Source of the DNA: Peribacillus frigoritolerans
GTDB lineage: Bacteria > Bacillota > Bacilli > Bacillales > Bacillaceae
Assembly: GCF_004358755.1 (NCBI RefSeq)
Contig: NZ_SMZY01000005.1
Span: 124,001 to 188,000 of the forward strand
Direction: 5' to 3'
DNA: 64,000 nucleotides
The notes beneath the pieces are model-generated. The model worked only from the letters and a program-made list of their open reading frames with translations. It was not told the origin of the DNA and did not search any database. A program made the translations under genes and the position numbers. Below are positions 1 to 8,881 of this stretch, piece by piece. The stretch's first letter is position 1. Every line of letters starts with the position of its first letter.

Positions 1-90
1 AAAAAGAAGGGCCCGAGAAGCTTTAGAAATAAACTTCCCGGACATTATTTTGCATGCTTAAAACTCAATAAATCCTCATAAAAGAATTGT

Positions 91-1101
91 TTATTTATTA
101 TAAATATCTGCCTTATAATGTTTTAAATTTTCTATGTTTGTAAACCACTCAATGGTTTCAGTCAAACCTTTTTTAAATCCATTACGGTTTCCATAAGAAG
201 GTTCAAAGCCTAATAGTCTCTTGGCTTTAGAATTATCTGCCCAGAGGCGTTCAACTTCACTTTTTTCAGGTCGTAATCGGAGGTCTTCTGTTTCAATTTC
301 AATTTCTTTACCCATGATTTCAGCAATGAGTTCAGCCGTCTCACCGATAGAAATTTCATAATTACTTCCAATATTAATAACTTCTCCAAGTGACTTATCG
401 GACTCGGCTATAGCTATAAAGCCTTTGACAGTATCTTTAATATAATTAAAATCTCGAGTAGGGTTCAAAGCACCCAGCTTGATTTTAGTTCTTCCGCTGG
501 CAATTTGCGTAATAATGGCAGGGATTACGGCTCTGGCTGATTGTCTTGGCCCGTAAGTATTAAATGGGCGAATAATGGAGACAGGGGTATTAAAGGATTT
601 ATAAAAAGAAATGGCAACTTGGTCTGCTCCAATTTTTGATGCAGAATAAGGGGACTGTCCTTGAAGCGGATGATCTTCTGTTATAGGAACAAACAGTGCT
701 GTTCCATATACTTCACTTGTAGAGGTGTGAACTACCTTTTCAATTTCCAGTTCTCTTGCTGCCTGGAGAACGTTTAAGGTGCCCTTTATATTGGTATCAA
801 TGTAAGTATCCGGTGAGTGGTATGAATATGGGATTGCAATCAATGAAGCTAAATGAAGAACAATATCGCAGCCATTGAGAGCGTTTTTTACACCATATGG
901 ATCCCGTATATCACCTGCGAACACATCTAACTGTTTTTTTATATCGTCTGGTGAATGATCAAGCCAACCCCAGGAATTAAACGAATTGTAATAGACAAAT
1001 GCACGAACATCTAATCCACTTCTAACTAGCTCTTCAGTCAGATGAGAACCGATAAATCCATCCGCACCAGTTACAAGAATTTTTTTGTTTCGCAGCTCCA
1101 T
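91..1101 (-). CDS. legB: NAD-dependent 4,6-dehydratase, LegB type
   Basis: A 336-residue extended SDR. The NAD loop TGADGFIG lies at residues 11-18, the TSTSEVYG segment at 126-133 and the YxxxK pair at Y152/K156. The sequence reads like LegB, which removes water from GDP-GlcNAc to give the 4-keto-6-deoxy sugar at the head of the legionaminic acid pathway. The start is an ATG with GGGAGGG about 9 bases upstream. It lies downstream of a PtmE-like guanylyltransferase on the same strand, which would supply the GDP-sugar. The later pathway genes (legG, legI, legF) are about 25 kb away on the other strand. A related dehydratase acting on a UDP- or CDP-sugar cannot be fully excluded. Confidence 0.85.
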   Translation of the reverse strand: MELRNKKILVTGADGFIGSHLTEELVRSGLDVRAFVYYNSFNSWGWLDHSPDDIKKQLDVFAGDIRDPYGVKNALNGCDIVLHLASLIAIPYSYHSPDTYIDTNIKGTLNVLQAARELEIEKVVHTSTSEVYGTALFVPITEDHPLQGQSPYSASKIGADQVAISFYKSFNTPVSIIRPFNTYGPRQSARAVIPAIITQIASGRTKIKLGALNPTRDFNYIKDTVKGFIAIAESDKSLGEVINIGSNYEISIGETAELIAEIMGKEIEIETEDLRLRPEKSEVERLWADNSKAKRLLGFEPSYGNRNGFKKGLTETIEWFTNIENLKHYKADIYNK

Positions 1102-1212
1102 CCTTATTCCCTCCCTCTTTTATCACAATTTCATATTATGCATAGAAGTCATTTTGTAATACAGCATGTAAACGGACTTGTTGCATCGATACCGAATATT
1201 TCTGTAAATCAA

Positions 1213-2271
1213 CTACTTGAATTCTTGATCAAATTCTCCGTTGGCCCGTTCGAAATCATCTATTCTTCCTATGTCAAGCCAGTATTCTCTAACTGGGAAA
1301 ATGGAGATGTCTTCTTTTTGGTCAACCAAATTTCTCAATAGATCCGGCATATCCAGATACCTGTTTTTTGGTATGATATTTAATACTTCAGGTTCAAATA
1401 TATAAATTCCGGCACTGACAAAAAAATGGTGTACCGGTTTTTCCTCAATTGAAAGCATTCGATGGTTTTCAACATTGACCACACCATAAGGGACTTGAAA
1501 ATCATATTCCCGTACACACAAAGTGGCCTGGCCTTTAAGATTTTCATGGTAGTCCAGTAAATATTGATAATTTACTTTTGTAAGAATGTCCCCGTTCATC
1601 ACAAGAAAAGGTTTATCTGGTTTTTCTGGGATCAGCCCTAAAGCACCTGCAGTTCCCATCCGTTTATCCTCATGTATATATTTGATGTCTACTCCCCAGT
1701 TCGAACCATCCTTAAAGTAGTCTTGAATCAGTTCAGACTTATAATTTACAGAAATATAAAATCGAGTAAATCCATGTTCAATCAGGCTTTCTAAAATGGT
1801 TTCAAGAATCGGTTTGTTTCCTATTTTCAACAAAGGTTTAGGCGTATCATTAGTTAATGGCCGGAGCCTCGTTCCAAGTCCCCCTGCCATGATAACTGCG
1901 ATATTATCCCTGGCAGGAGCTTGAATAATAGAATTCAGATGCTTTAAGCCGACTACACTGCCATCATTATCTACAACAGGAAGCTGCTGCAGTTTTTTTG
2001 ATTTTATTAAGGACAGCAGCTGTTTAGGGTCAATTGTAGGAGAAACGGTTACAGGATTTGAATTCATAATGTGAAGGACAGACTGATCCAAAGAGATTCC
2101 TTTTAAAATGCCTCTTCTAACGTCACCATCTGTAATCGTTCCCAGCAATTTATTTTGTTCATTGACAACAAGCGCGATTTGGAGAGCTCCTTCATCAATG
2201 ATTTTTATGGTTTCCTTAATGGATGCAGATGGAGGTACCAATATTTTTCTGTAGTCATTCAAAAATCTCAC
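1213..2271 (-). CDS. ptmE: CBS-domain sugar-1-phosphate guanylyltransferase, PtmE-like
   Basis: Two CBS domains occupy residues 8-118. They are followed by a sugar nucleotidyltransferase domain with the signature MAGGLGTRLRPLT near 129-141 and a KPLL segment just after. This layout matches PtmE of the Campylobacter legionaminic acid pathway, which makes GDP-glucosamine from GlcN-1-P. Placement directly before legB supports that role. The CBS pair suggests control by an adenine nucleotide; that is inference. The 2271 start is GTG with a weak ribosome site; a TTG at 2262, 5-6 bases after GAGGTGA, is a good alternative and would remove three residues. Confidence 0.8.
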   Translation of the reverse strand: MRFLNDYRKILVPPSASIKETIKIIDEGALQIALVVNEQNKLLGTITDGDVRRGILKGISLDQSVLHIMNSNPVTVSPTIDPKQLLSLIKSKKLQQLPVVDNDGSVVGLKHLNSIIQAPARDNIAVIMAGGLGTRLRPLTNDTPKPLLKIGNKPILETILESLIEHGFTRFYISVNYKSELIQDYFKDGSNWGVDIKYIHEDKRMGTAGALGLIPEKPDKPFLVMNGDILTKVNYQYLLDYHENLKGQATLCVREYDFQVPYGVVNVENHRMLSIEEKPVHHFFVSAGIYIFEPEVLNIIPKNRYLDMPDLLRNLVDQKEDISIFPVREYWLDIGRIDDFERANGEFDQEFK

Positions 2272-2511
2272 CTCATATAAAAATGTGAAAGGTTTCTATA
2301 TTCATATTCTTTTTAAACCAATGCTTGTGTATCTTCCAACAAAATGGGTGTGAAAGAGGGCATTATAGGGAGAAAGCTAACGATATTTGAAGATGCGATT
2401 ACGATTCCCGTGTGAACAGGGAAATGGTCAGATATCTGGGAATAATGTGGAATAAGTGTAAAAAAAGGAGAGAGAGGAGAAAAAGAGGTCTGAAACCAGA
2501 AAAATCAGGAT

Positions 2512-3099
2512 TCAATCTTCTGACTGCTCTTCAGCCAATTCTTTTAAGTACGCTTTCTCTAATAACAGTAAATCCTTTTTACGCTCTTTTATTCTTTTTA
2601 CAGGAACACCTGCATATACACCCCAGGAATCTAAGCTTTTTGTTACTAAACTATGAGCTCCTACAGCTGTGCCTTCTCCAATAACGACACTAGGGAGGAC
2701 TGTTGTATTCGTGCCGATAAGAACATGTTTATTTAAAATGATTTCACCTGAAATGATATTTAAATATTTTTTTGGAACGGTATGGCCAGTTAAACTTTCT
2801 CCTAAATAATCACCATTTGCACTATATAAAGTTACTCTGGATGAAATACCTGAAAAATCTTTTAATGTTATGCCTCCCGTCCCGCCTAAAAGGCAATAAT
2901 GAGCAATGGTCACATTCGAACCAATATTTATTCCTTTTTCGCCGCCGACTAAGCAGCAAAAATCATCAATCCTTGAATGATCACCGATTGAAATCGTTTC
3001 TGGTATATAAATACTGCATTTTCTGCTGACTTTAACGTTTTTTCCAACACTTCTAAGACCCATATCTTTTAGTTCTTGTTCGGTGTAAATATTATCCAT
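2512..3099 (-). CDS. hexapeptide-repeat sugar O-acyltransferase
   Basis: A 195-residue left-handed beta-helix acyltransferase. Repeats such as ISIGDHSRIDD, INIGSNVTIAH and VVIGEGTAVGA run through residues 35-165, and the GVPVKRIKER tail is typical of galactoside/maltose O-acetyltransferase relatives. It probably acetylates a hydroxyl or amine of a sugar in the polysaccharide, using acetyl-CoA. ATG start with GGAGGG 8-9 bases upstream. It lies in the leftward group with legB, ptmE and the CapD-type dehydratase. Substrate cannot be told; amino-sugar N-acetylation in the bacillosamine branch is possible. Confidence 0.75.
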   Translation of the reverse strand: MDNIYTEQELKDMGLRSVGKNVKVSRKCSIYIPETISIGDHSRIDDFCCLVGGEKGINIGSNVTIAHYCLLGGTGGITLKDFSGISSRVTLYSANGDYLGESLTGHTVPKKYLNIISGEIILNKHVLIGTNTTVLPSVVIGEGTAVGAHSLVTKSLDSWGVYAGVPVKRIKERKKDLLLLEKAYLKELAEEQSED

Positions 3100-3164
3100 T
3101 TATTATCCCTCCAGCATTTGAAATGGTCCTTTTTAAAACATCTCAATTATTTATATCGCAGCAC

Positions 3165-5006
3165 TCAAGAGTCAGAATAAAATGGCACAATATCTGCTAA
3201 TAATGATTTTAATTCTATTGATTCTCTAATTGATTCATTGAGGGTCAGCTGTTGAAGCTTAGTGAGAATTGCAGAAAATTCTTCAGGAGAATAAGAGATT
3301 TGTTTAGCGATGTAAATAAGGTTGTGTTTAGTGGTTGACCGGTTTTCTTCAGAGGTAAACAATTCTTCGCTTAGTTTTTCGCCTGGCCGTGCGCCGGTGT
3401 ATATAATTTTAATATCTTCACCGGGTTCAAAGCCGGACAATCGAATCAAATCGTTTGCAAGTTTGGTGATATTAACGGGCCTCCCCATATCCAGAACAAA
3501 AATCTCTCCGCCATTTGCCATGGCAGCTCCCTGAATGACAAGCTGCACAGCTTCAGGTATTGTCATAAAATAACGAACCATTTCAGGATGAGTGACTGTT
3601 ACTGGACCGCCCTCTGCAATTTGTTTTTTGAATACTGGAATAACGCTTCCCCTGCTGCCTAATACATTTCCAAACCGCACAGCGGTAAACTTCGTATCAC
3701 TGATATCGTTCATTTGCTGAATCAATATTTCTGCCACTTTTTTGGTGGTGCCCATAATGCTCGAAGGATTGACGGCCTTATCGGTAGAAATAAGGACAAA
3801 TCGCTCGACTTTATGGCGATGAGCACTTTCGGCTACATTTCTTGTACCAAATACATTGTTCTTTACAGCTTCTAATACGTTATTTTCCATTAAAGGTACA
3901 TGTTTATAGGCTGCAGCATGAAATACAATGTTTGGTTTATAGGCTGCAAAAATAGTTTCAATTCTTCTTTGATCTTGAATGTTAGCAATTATGCTATAGA
4001 ACTGAATGGACGGATACTTTTTCTTCAGTTCTGCTGTAATGGTAAAAATGCTATTTTCTCCAGCACCAACCAATAGCATTTTCTTAGGGCTTAACCTTGC
4101 AATTTGTCTGCAAAGTTCGCTTCCGATTGAACCTCCTGCACCAGTGATAAGGATCGTTTTATTTGAAAGAAAGCTTGCCACTTCCTCCAAATCAATTTCG
4201 ATAGGCTCTCTTCCCAGAAGATCTTCTACTTTAACGTCCCGGATCATATTTAAAGATATTTCCCCCTGCAGAATTTCACTAAAGTGGGGAAAAAGTTTAA
4301 TTTCTGTTTTTGTTTCTTTACATATTTTGATGATGTCTGAAATTTCCTTTTTTGGAGCAGAGGGCATGGCGATAATGATCATGTGGACCCCTAATTCTCT
4401 TGCAATTCTTGGTATATCATCTCTTGTTCCGACTATCGGAAGCTCAAAGACTTTTTTATTGAGTTTACAATGATCATCGTCGATAAATGCGATCGGATTC
4501 ATCGGCGTGTTTGGTGAATTTCGAATCAGCTTTACAACAAAGCTCCCGGTATTGCCTGCTCCAATTATCAAAACCCGCTTATGAGTTGGAGGGAGGCTGT
4601 GACTTAGATCGTGGTTAAATCTCAGGAGAAATCGGACGCCAGCCGTGGCCATCGAAATACTCATCCAGGTCATGATGAAGACGGAAAGGGGCAGAGAGGG
4701 CATAAACTCATACTTGGAAAGAAACAGAAACAAAATTCCTCCAGCAGCGTTTGCAATCAATGCAGCTTTTATAATGGAAATAAAATCACGGGGGCCGCTG
4801 TAGATCCATATTCGCTGATAAATCTTAAAGAAATAGAAGACGATAAGATGGATCAGCCAGGTGCCAAAAAAGATGAAAAGTATCCCAGGAAAATGAATAT
4901 TTGAAACATCCCCGTTAAATATGATCAGGGAGCTGAAAACGATAGAAGTTGGGATGATGAATGCATCCATTAAAGGTAAAATTACTTTTCCATTGCGGTA
5001 ATTCAA
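3165..5006 (-). CDS. membrane UDP-sugar 4,6-dehydratase, CapD/PglF/EpsC type
   Basis: A 613-residue protein with about four N-terminal membrane segments (residues 10-130). A first nucleotide-binding region, LIIGAGNTGSF, lies near 147. A catalytic SDR domain starts at ILITGAGGSIGSE near 285, with the dehydratase-type STDKAVNPSSIMGTTKK segment in place of YxxxK. The family converts UDP-GlcNAc to the UDP-4-keto-6-deoxy sugar, the first step to N,N'-diacetylbacillosamine; the EpsN-like aminotransferase at 12189 would be the next enzyme. Start is TTG preceded by GGAGGAAT at good spacing. It is divergent from the rightward operon. Confidence 0.88.
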   Translation of the reverse strand: MNYRNGKVILPLMDAFIIPTSIVFSSLIIFNGDVSNIHFPGILFIFFGTWLIHLIVFYFFKIYQRIWIYSGPRDFISIIKAALIANAAGGILFLFLSKYEFMPSLPLSVFIMTWMSISMATAGVRFLLRFNHDLSHSLPPTHKRVLIIGAGNTGSFVVKLIRNSPNTPMNPIAFIDDDHCKLNKKVFELPIVGTRDDIPRIARELGVHMIIIAMPSAPKKEISDIIKICKETKTEIKLFPHFSEILQGEISLNMIRDVKVEDLLGREPIEIDLEEVASFLSNKTILITGAGGSIGSELCRQIARLSPKKMLLVGAGENSIFTITAELKKKYPSIQFYSIIANIQDQRRIETIFAAYKPNIVFHAAAYKHVPLMENNVLEAVKNNVFGTRNVAESAHRHKVERFVLISTDKAVNPSSIMGTTKKVAEILIQQMNDISDTKFTAVRFGNVLGSRGSVIPVFKKQIAEGGPVTVTHPEMVRYFMTIPEAVQLVIQGAAMANGGEIFVLDMGRPVNITKLANDLIRLSGFEPGEDIKIIYTGARPGEKLSEELFTSEENRSTTKHNLIYIAKQISYSPEEFSAILTKLQQLTLNESIRESIELKSLLADIVPFYSDS

Positions 5007-5351
5007 TTTTATTCCTCCAATTACTGCCTTTAATAAATATGGATTTATTGTTACAAGGGATAAAGATTAAAAATGATCAGCATCTTTATTTATAAGAAAT
5101 TAATAAACCGAAATAGGCCATTGCGTGAGAATATGAACATTGTTCGTATGTCAGGAGTTTATTTTGTTTGATCATTCGATGATAGTCTATGAGAATATCT
5201 GAATTGTGTATGGGTGTGTGTACTTAAACTAGAAATATTATTGTAAATAAATGGTTTATTCCTTGCCTATCTTTCCCTTCTTATGGAACAACAACTTGAG
5301 CGTCCTCATATATCAATTATTATGCTAACTCCATTAGAAAGGAATTGTGCT
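5007..5351. other. divergent intergenic region between the two arms of the polysaccharide locus
   Basis: About 345 bases without a gene, separating the leftward genes (91-5006) from the rightward genes. It must hold promoters for both directions, but I see no clear SigA -35/-10 pair by eye. An inverted repeat ATCAT-TCG-ATGAT at 5171-5183 is a possible operator. Confidence 0.5.
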
Positions 5352-7637
5352 ATGTCCACGTCCAGTTCAAATAAAATACTAGTGACAGGCTGCGCTGGTT
5401 TTATAGGATTTCACCTCGCCAAGCGGTTATTAAAAGAAGGCGAAATAGTAATCGGTTTGGATAATCTAAATGATTATTATGATGTTTCTTTAAAACATTC
5501 AAGATTAGACATTTTAAAAAGAGATGAAAACTTTACTTTTATTGAAGCTTCACTAGAAGATAATGAAGCAATCAAAAGACTCTTTTCAAAAAACTCAATC
5601 CCAGTTGTTATTAACCTGGCAGCGCAGGCAGGTGTTCGTTACAGTTTAGAAAACCCTGAATCTTACATTTCCTCTAATGTGGTCGGTTTCATGAATATAT
5701 TAGAAGCCTGCCGTCATCATCATGTTGAGCACCTAATATACGCCTCTTCAAGCTCTGTTTACGGCTCCAACACAAAAATGCCTTTTTCCGTTGATGATCG
5801 AGTGGATAACCCGATCAGTTTGTATGCAGCAACCAAAAAAGCGAATGAATTGATGGCTCATACTTACAGTCATTTATATAACCTGAAAACCACAGGGCTG
5901 CGTTTTTTTACAGTGTATGGACCATGGGGTCGGCCAGATATGGCCCTATTTAAATTTACCCAGGCCATTCTTGAGGGCAGGGAAATCGATGTCTATAATT
6001 ACGGACAAATGAAACGTGATTTTACATTTATTGATGACATTATAGAAGGTATATTTCGTCTTATTAAAAAAAGCGGCAAAAAAATGCAGCATAGAGAAAA
6101 TGAAGTACCTTATAAGGTGTACAATATCGGAAATAATCACCCTGTCGAATTAATGAAATTTATTTCAGTGCTTGAAGACAAATTGGGAAGAAAAATGAAA
6201 AAAAACTTTTTGCCCATTCAGGCTGGAGATGTACCGGAGACTTATGCAGATATTGACGATTTAATGGAGGACCTGGGATATCGTCCAAATACCCCGATTG
6301 AAACAGGAATCGAACAATTTGTGGATTGGTATAAATCTTACTATAATATTCCAGCGGGTAATCGGAAAGTAGGGCTTGTCGGTCTTGGCTACGTCGGCCT
6401 GCCAGTTGCGCTTGCCTTTGGGAAAACATTTCCTGTAGTAGGTTTTGATATTAATTCCAAGAGAATAGAAGAGTTAAAACAGTTTATCGATAGTACAGGT
6501 GAAGTTGCCTCTAATGAGCTGCAAAATACAAATGTTGAATTTACTACTGAGGAAATGAAGCTAAGAGAATGTAATTTCATTATCGTTACAGTACCCACAC
6601 CGATTGATAAAGACAAAAAACCCGATCTGACACCGCTGATAAAAGCGTCAGAAACGGTAGGGAGAAACCTGTCAAAAGGGAGTATTGTGGTTTATGAATC
6701 GACCGTTTATCCAGGGGCAACAGAAGAAGTTTGTTTGCCGCTTCTTGAAAAGCATTCCCAATTAAAAGCAGGCAGGGAGTTTAAGGTTGGTTATTCACCC
6801 GAACGGATTAATCCGGGAGATAAAAAGCATACATTTGAAAATATTGTAAAAGTAGTAGCGGGTCAGGATGAAGAAGCTTTAAATATAATTGCTGAAATGT
6901 ACAGAAGTGTGGTGAAGGCAGAAGTGTATCCTGTTTCATCAATTAAAGTGGCGGAAGCTTCTAAAGTCATCGAGAATACTCAAAGAGACTTAAATATCGC
7001 TCTGATGAATGAATTGGCCATTATTTTTAATCGATTAAAAATTGATACAAACGAAGTGTTATCAGCTGCCAGCACAAAATGGAATTTTATTCCCTTTAAA
7101 CCGGGACTGGTGGGAGGTCACTGTATCGGAGTAGACCCATATTATCTAACATATAAAGCAGAAAAATTAGGTTACTCGCCAAATGTCATATTAGCAGGAA
7201 GAAACATCAATGACTACATGGGGACTTTCATTGCTACGTCCTTAATTAAACTAATGGCTGAAAGTCGAAATCTTATAAAGGGTTCGCTAGTTACAGTTTT
7301 AGGATTAACTTTTAAAGAAAATGTACCAGATATAAGAAATACAAAGGTAATAGATCTAATCCAGCAGCTTAAAAACTTTGGGCTTAATGTTCAGGTGAGC
7401 GATCCCAGGGCAGATGAAGAAGAGGTTGAGAAAGTCTATGATTTGAAAATTACCCCGTGGGAAAAATTACAAAAATCAGATGCCGTCATTTTGGCTGTTC
7501 CTCATTTAGAATATATCGAAAAGAGCTGGCATGACTTCACTCAACTTTTGAATAACCAGCAAGGATTTTTCGTAGATATTAAAGGTGTATTAGATAAGAA
7601 CACCTGTCCTGAAACGATTAAGTTGTGGAGATTGTAA
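5352..7637 (+). CDS. fused UDP-uronate 4-epimerase / UDP-sugar 6-dehydrogenase
   Basis: Two complete enzymes in one 761-residue chain. Residues 1-330 form a UDP-glucuronate 4-epimerase-like SDR: VTGCAGFIG, the family mark NLNDYYD, SSSSVYG and the YAATK YxxxK site. Residues 335-761 form a UDP-glucose/UDP-HexNAc dehydrogenase: GLVGLGYVGLP, TVPTPID, YSPERINPG, and catalytic Cys591 in GGHCIGVDPYY, closest in feel to WbpA/TviB/WbpO. The pair would oxidise C6 of a UDP-sugar and invert C4, giving a GalA- or GalNAcA-type donor. An in-frame ATG exists at 5283, but the ATG at 5352 has GAAAGGAA 9 bases upstream. No stop or frameshift separates the domains. The next gene begins two bases after the stop. 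Confidence 0.88.
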   Translation: MSTSSSNKILVTGCAGFIGFHLAKRLLKEGEIVIGLDNLNDYYDVSLKHSRLDILKRDENFTFIEASLEDNEAIKRLFSKNSIPVVINLAAQAGVRYSLENPESYISSNVVGFMNILEACRHHHVEHLIYASSSSVYGSNTKMPFSVDDRVDNPISLYAATKKANELMAHTYSHLYNLKTTGLRFFTVYGPWGRPDMALFKFTQAILEGREIDVYNYGQMKRDFTFIDDIIEGIFRLIKKSGKKMQHRENEVPYKVYNIGNNHPVELMKFISVLEDKLGRKMKKNFLPIQAGDVPETYADIDDLMEDLGYRPNTPIETGIEQFVDWYKSYYNIPAGNRKVGLVGLGYVGLPVALAFGKTFPVVGFDINSKRIEELKQFIDSTGEVASNELQNTNVEFTTEEMKLRECNFIIVTVPTPIDKDKKPDLTPLIKASETVGRNLSKGSIVVYESTVYPGATEEVCLPLLEKHSQLKAGREFKVGYSPERINPGDKKHTFENIVKVVAGQDEEALNIIAEMYRSVVKAEVYPVSSIKVAEASKVIENTQRDLNIALMNELAIIFNRLKIDTNEVLSAASTKWNFIPFKPGLVGGHCIGVDPYYLTYKAEKLGYSPNVILAGRNINDYMGTFIATSLIKLMAESRNLIKGSLVTVLGLTFKENVPDIRNTKVIDLIQQLKNFGLNVQVSDPRADEEEVEKVYDLKITPWEKLQKSDAVILAVPHLEYIEKSWHDFTQLLNNQQGFFVDIKGVLDKNTCPETIKLWRL

Positions 7638-7639
7638 AA

Positions 7640-8785
7640 ATGAAGAAGATTTTACAGCTCTGTGCGGTGGACTTGTCTGTTGAAAATCTATTAAAACCGC
7701 TTATTTTATCACTTGAAGCTGAAGGGCACATTGTTCATATTGCTTGTTCTGATACTGGCAAACTAAAAGATTTAAGGGAACAGGGCCTGAATGTGATAGA
7801 AGTGCCTGTTGAGCGGAAAATAAAGCCTTGGTCGAATTTAAAGACGATTAGCAGATTGGCAGCTTTAATGAAGAAAGAAAAATATGATCTCGTGCATGTT
7901 CATACCCCAGTTGCTTCGATACTGGGCAGAATGGCTGCTAAACTTGCAGGAATAAAAACAATTATCTATACTGCCCATGGATATTATTTTCATGAAGGGA
8001 TGGATTTTGTTCAATACAGGATTTTTTACTGGATTGAAAAAATCTTTGCCCGTTTTTTCACGGATTGGCTTCTTCTTCAAAGTAAAGAGGACTACGATTT
8101 AAGTATCTCTCATTCATTTAAGCCTTCTAATATCATTCACCTTGGGAACGGTGTAGATATAACGGCTAAATTCAGCCCAGATCGATTCTGTTCAAAACGA
8201 ATAGAGGAATTAAAACAACAATTTTCCATCGAAAAGGAAGAAGTTGTGATTACGTTTATAGGAAGGTTTGTTAAGGAAAAAGGCATCTTCGATTTAATTG
8301 ACAGTTTTCAGTTGTTAAAGGGAGAGCACAATAATGTAAAGCTGTTAATGATAGGGGGCATTTCTGAAAGTGAACGAGATTTAGAAAGTAATAGCGCCCT
8401 CGAAGATATATTCAAAAAAAATCCATTAATTATTAATGCAGGTTATCGAAAAGATATTCCAGAATTGCTGGCAATAAGCGATATTTTTGTTTTGCCATCC
8501 TATCGTGAAGGACTTCCTCGTTCTATTATTGAAGCAATGGCGATGGGAAAACCCGTCATTGCGAGTAATATCAGGGGATGCAGAGAAGAGGTTCAACATG
8601 GAGTTAACGGGTTCTTGTTTGAAAAAGGAAATCATATAGATCTTTATGAAAAGCTGAATGATCTTGTTGTAAATGAAGATAAGCGAAAGCTTTTCGGTGC
8701 AAATAGCCGGGAGCTGGCAATACAGGACTATGATGAAAATGTCATTTTGAAAAAACAATGTGATTTGATCAATCAGATAAAATAA
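7640..8785 (+). CDS. GT4 family glycosyltransferase, EpsD-like
   Basis: A GT-B fold, retaining glycosyltransferase of about 381 residues. The C-terminal half has FIGRFVKEKG and the E(x7)E nucleotide-sugar motif in SYREGLPRSIIEAMAMGKPV. It would add one sugar to the lipid-linked repeat unit on the inner face of the membrane. It lies two bases after the fusion gene. The ATG at 7640 has GTGGAG 9 bases upstream, so I prefer it over the in-frame GTG at 7625. It resembles B. subtilis EpsD. This is the only GT4 enzyme in the locus; donor and acceptor are unknown. Confidence 0.82.
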   Translation: MKKILQLCAVDLSVENLLKPLILSLEAEGHIVHIACSDTGKLKDLREQGLNVIEVPVERKIKPWSNLKTISRLAALMKKEKYDLVHVHTPVASILGRMAAKLAGIKTIIYTAHGYYFHEGMDFVQYRIFYWIEKIFARFFTDWLLLQSKEDYDLSISHSFKPSNIIHLGNGVDITAKFSPDRFCSKRIEELKQQFSIEKEEVVITFIGRFVKEKGIFDLIDSFQLLKGEHNNVKLLMIGGISESERDLESNSALEDIFKKNPLIINAGYRKDIPELLAISDIFVLPSYREGLPRSIIEAMAMGKPVIASNIRGCREEVQHGVNGFLFEKGNHIDLYEKLNDLVVNEDKRKLFGANSRELAIQDYDENVILKKQCDLINQIK

Positions 8786-8881
8786 GGTCTAATCTGCTGC
8801 GGAAACGAAAAAACAAATACCTGCAAAATGAAGATAAAAAACAAGCAGTACACCGATGGATAGGATCAGAAGGAGGATATT

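Noticed and set aside
1-45. Open frame on the minus strand from an ATG at 45 running off the left edge
   Set aside because: Only 15 codons, no ribosome site within range and no recognisable motif; it could be the start of the next leftward gene but cannot be supported.
5283-5351. N-terminal extension of the epimerase-dehydrogenase fusion
   Set aside because: No ribosome site before ATG 5283 and the residues do not belong to the SDR fold; ATG 5352 has a proper site.
8426-8758. Long minus-strand frame inside the GT4 gene
   Set aside because: It is a shadow of a well-supported glycosyltransferase and has no motifs or ribosome site.
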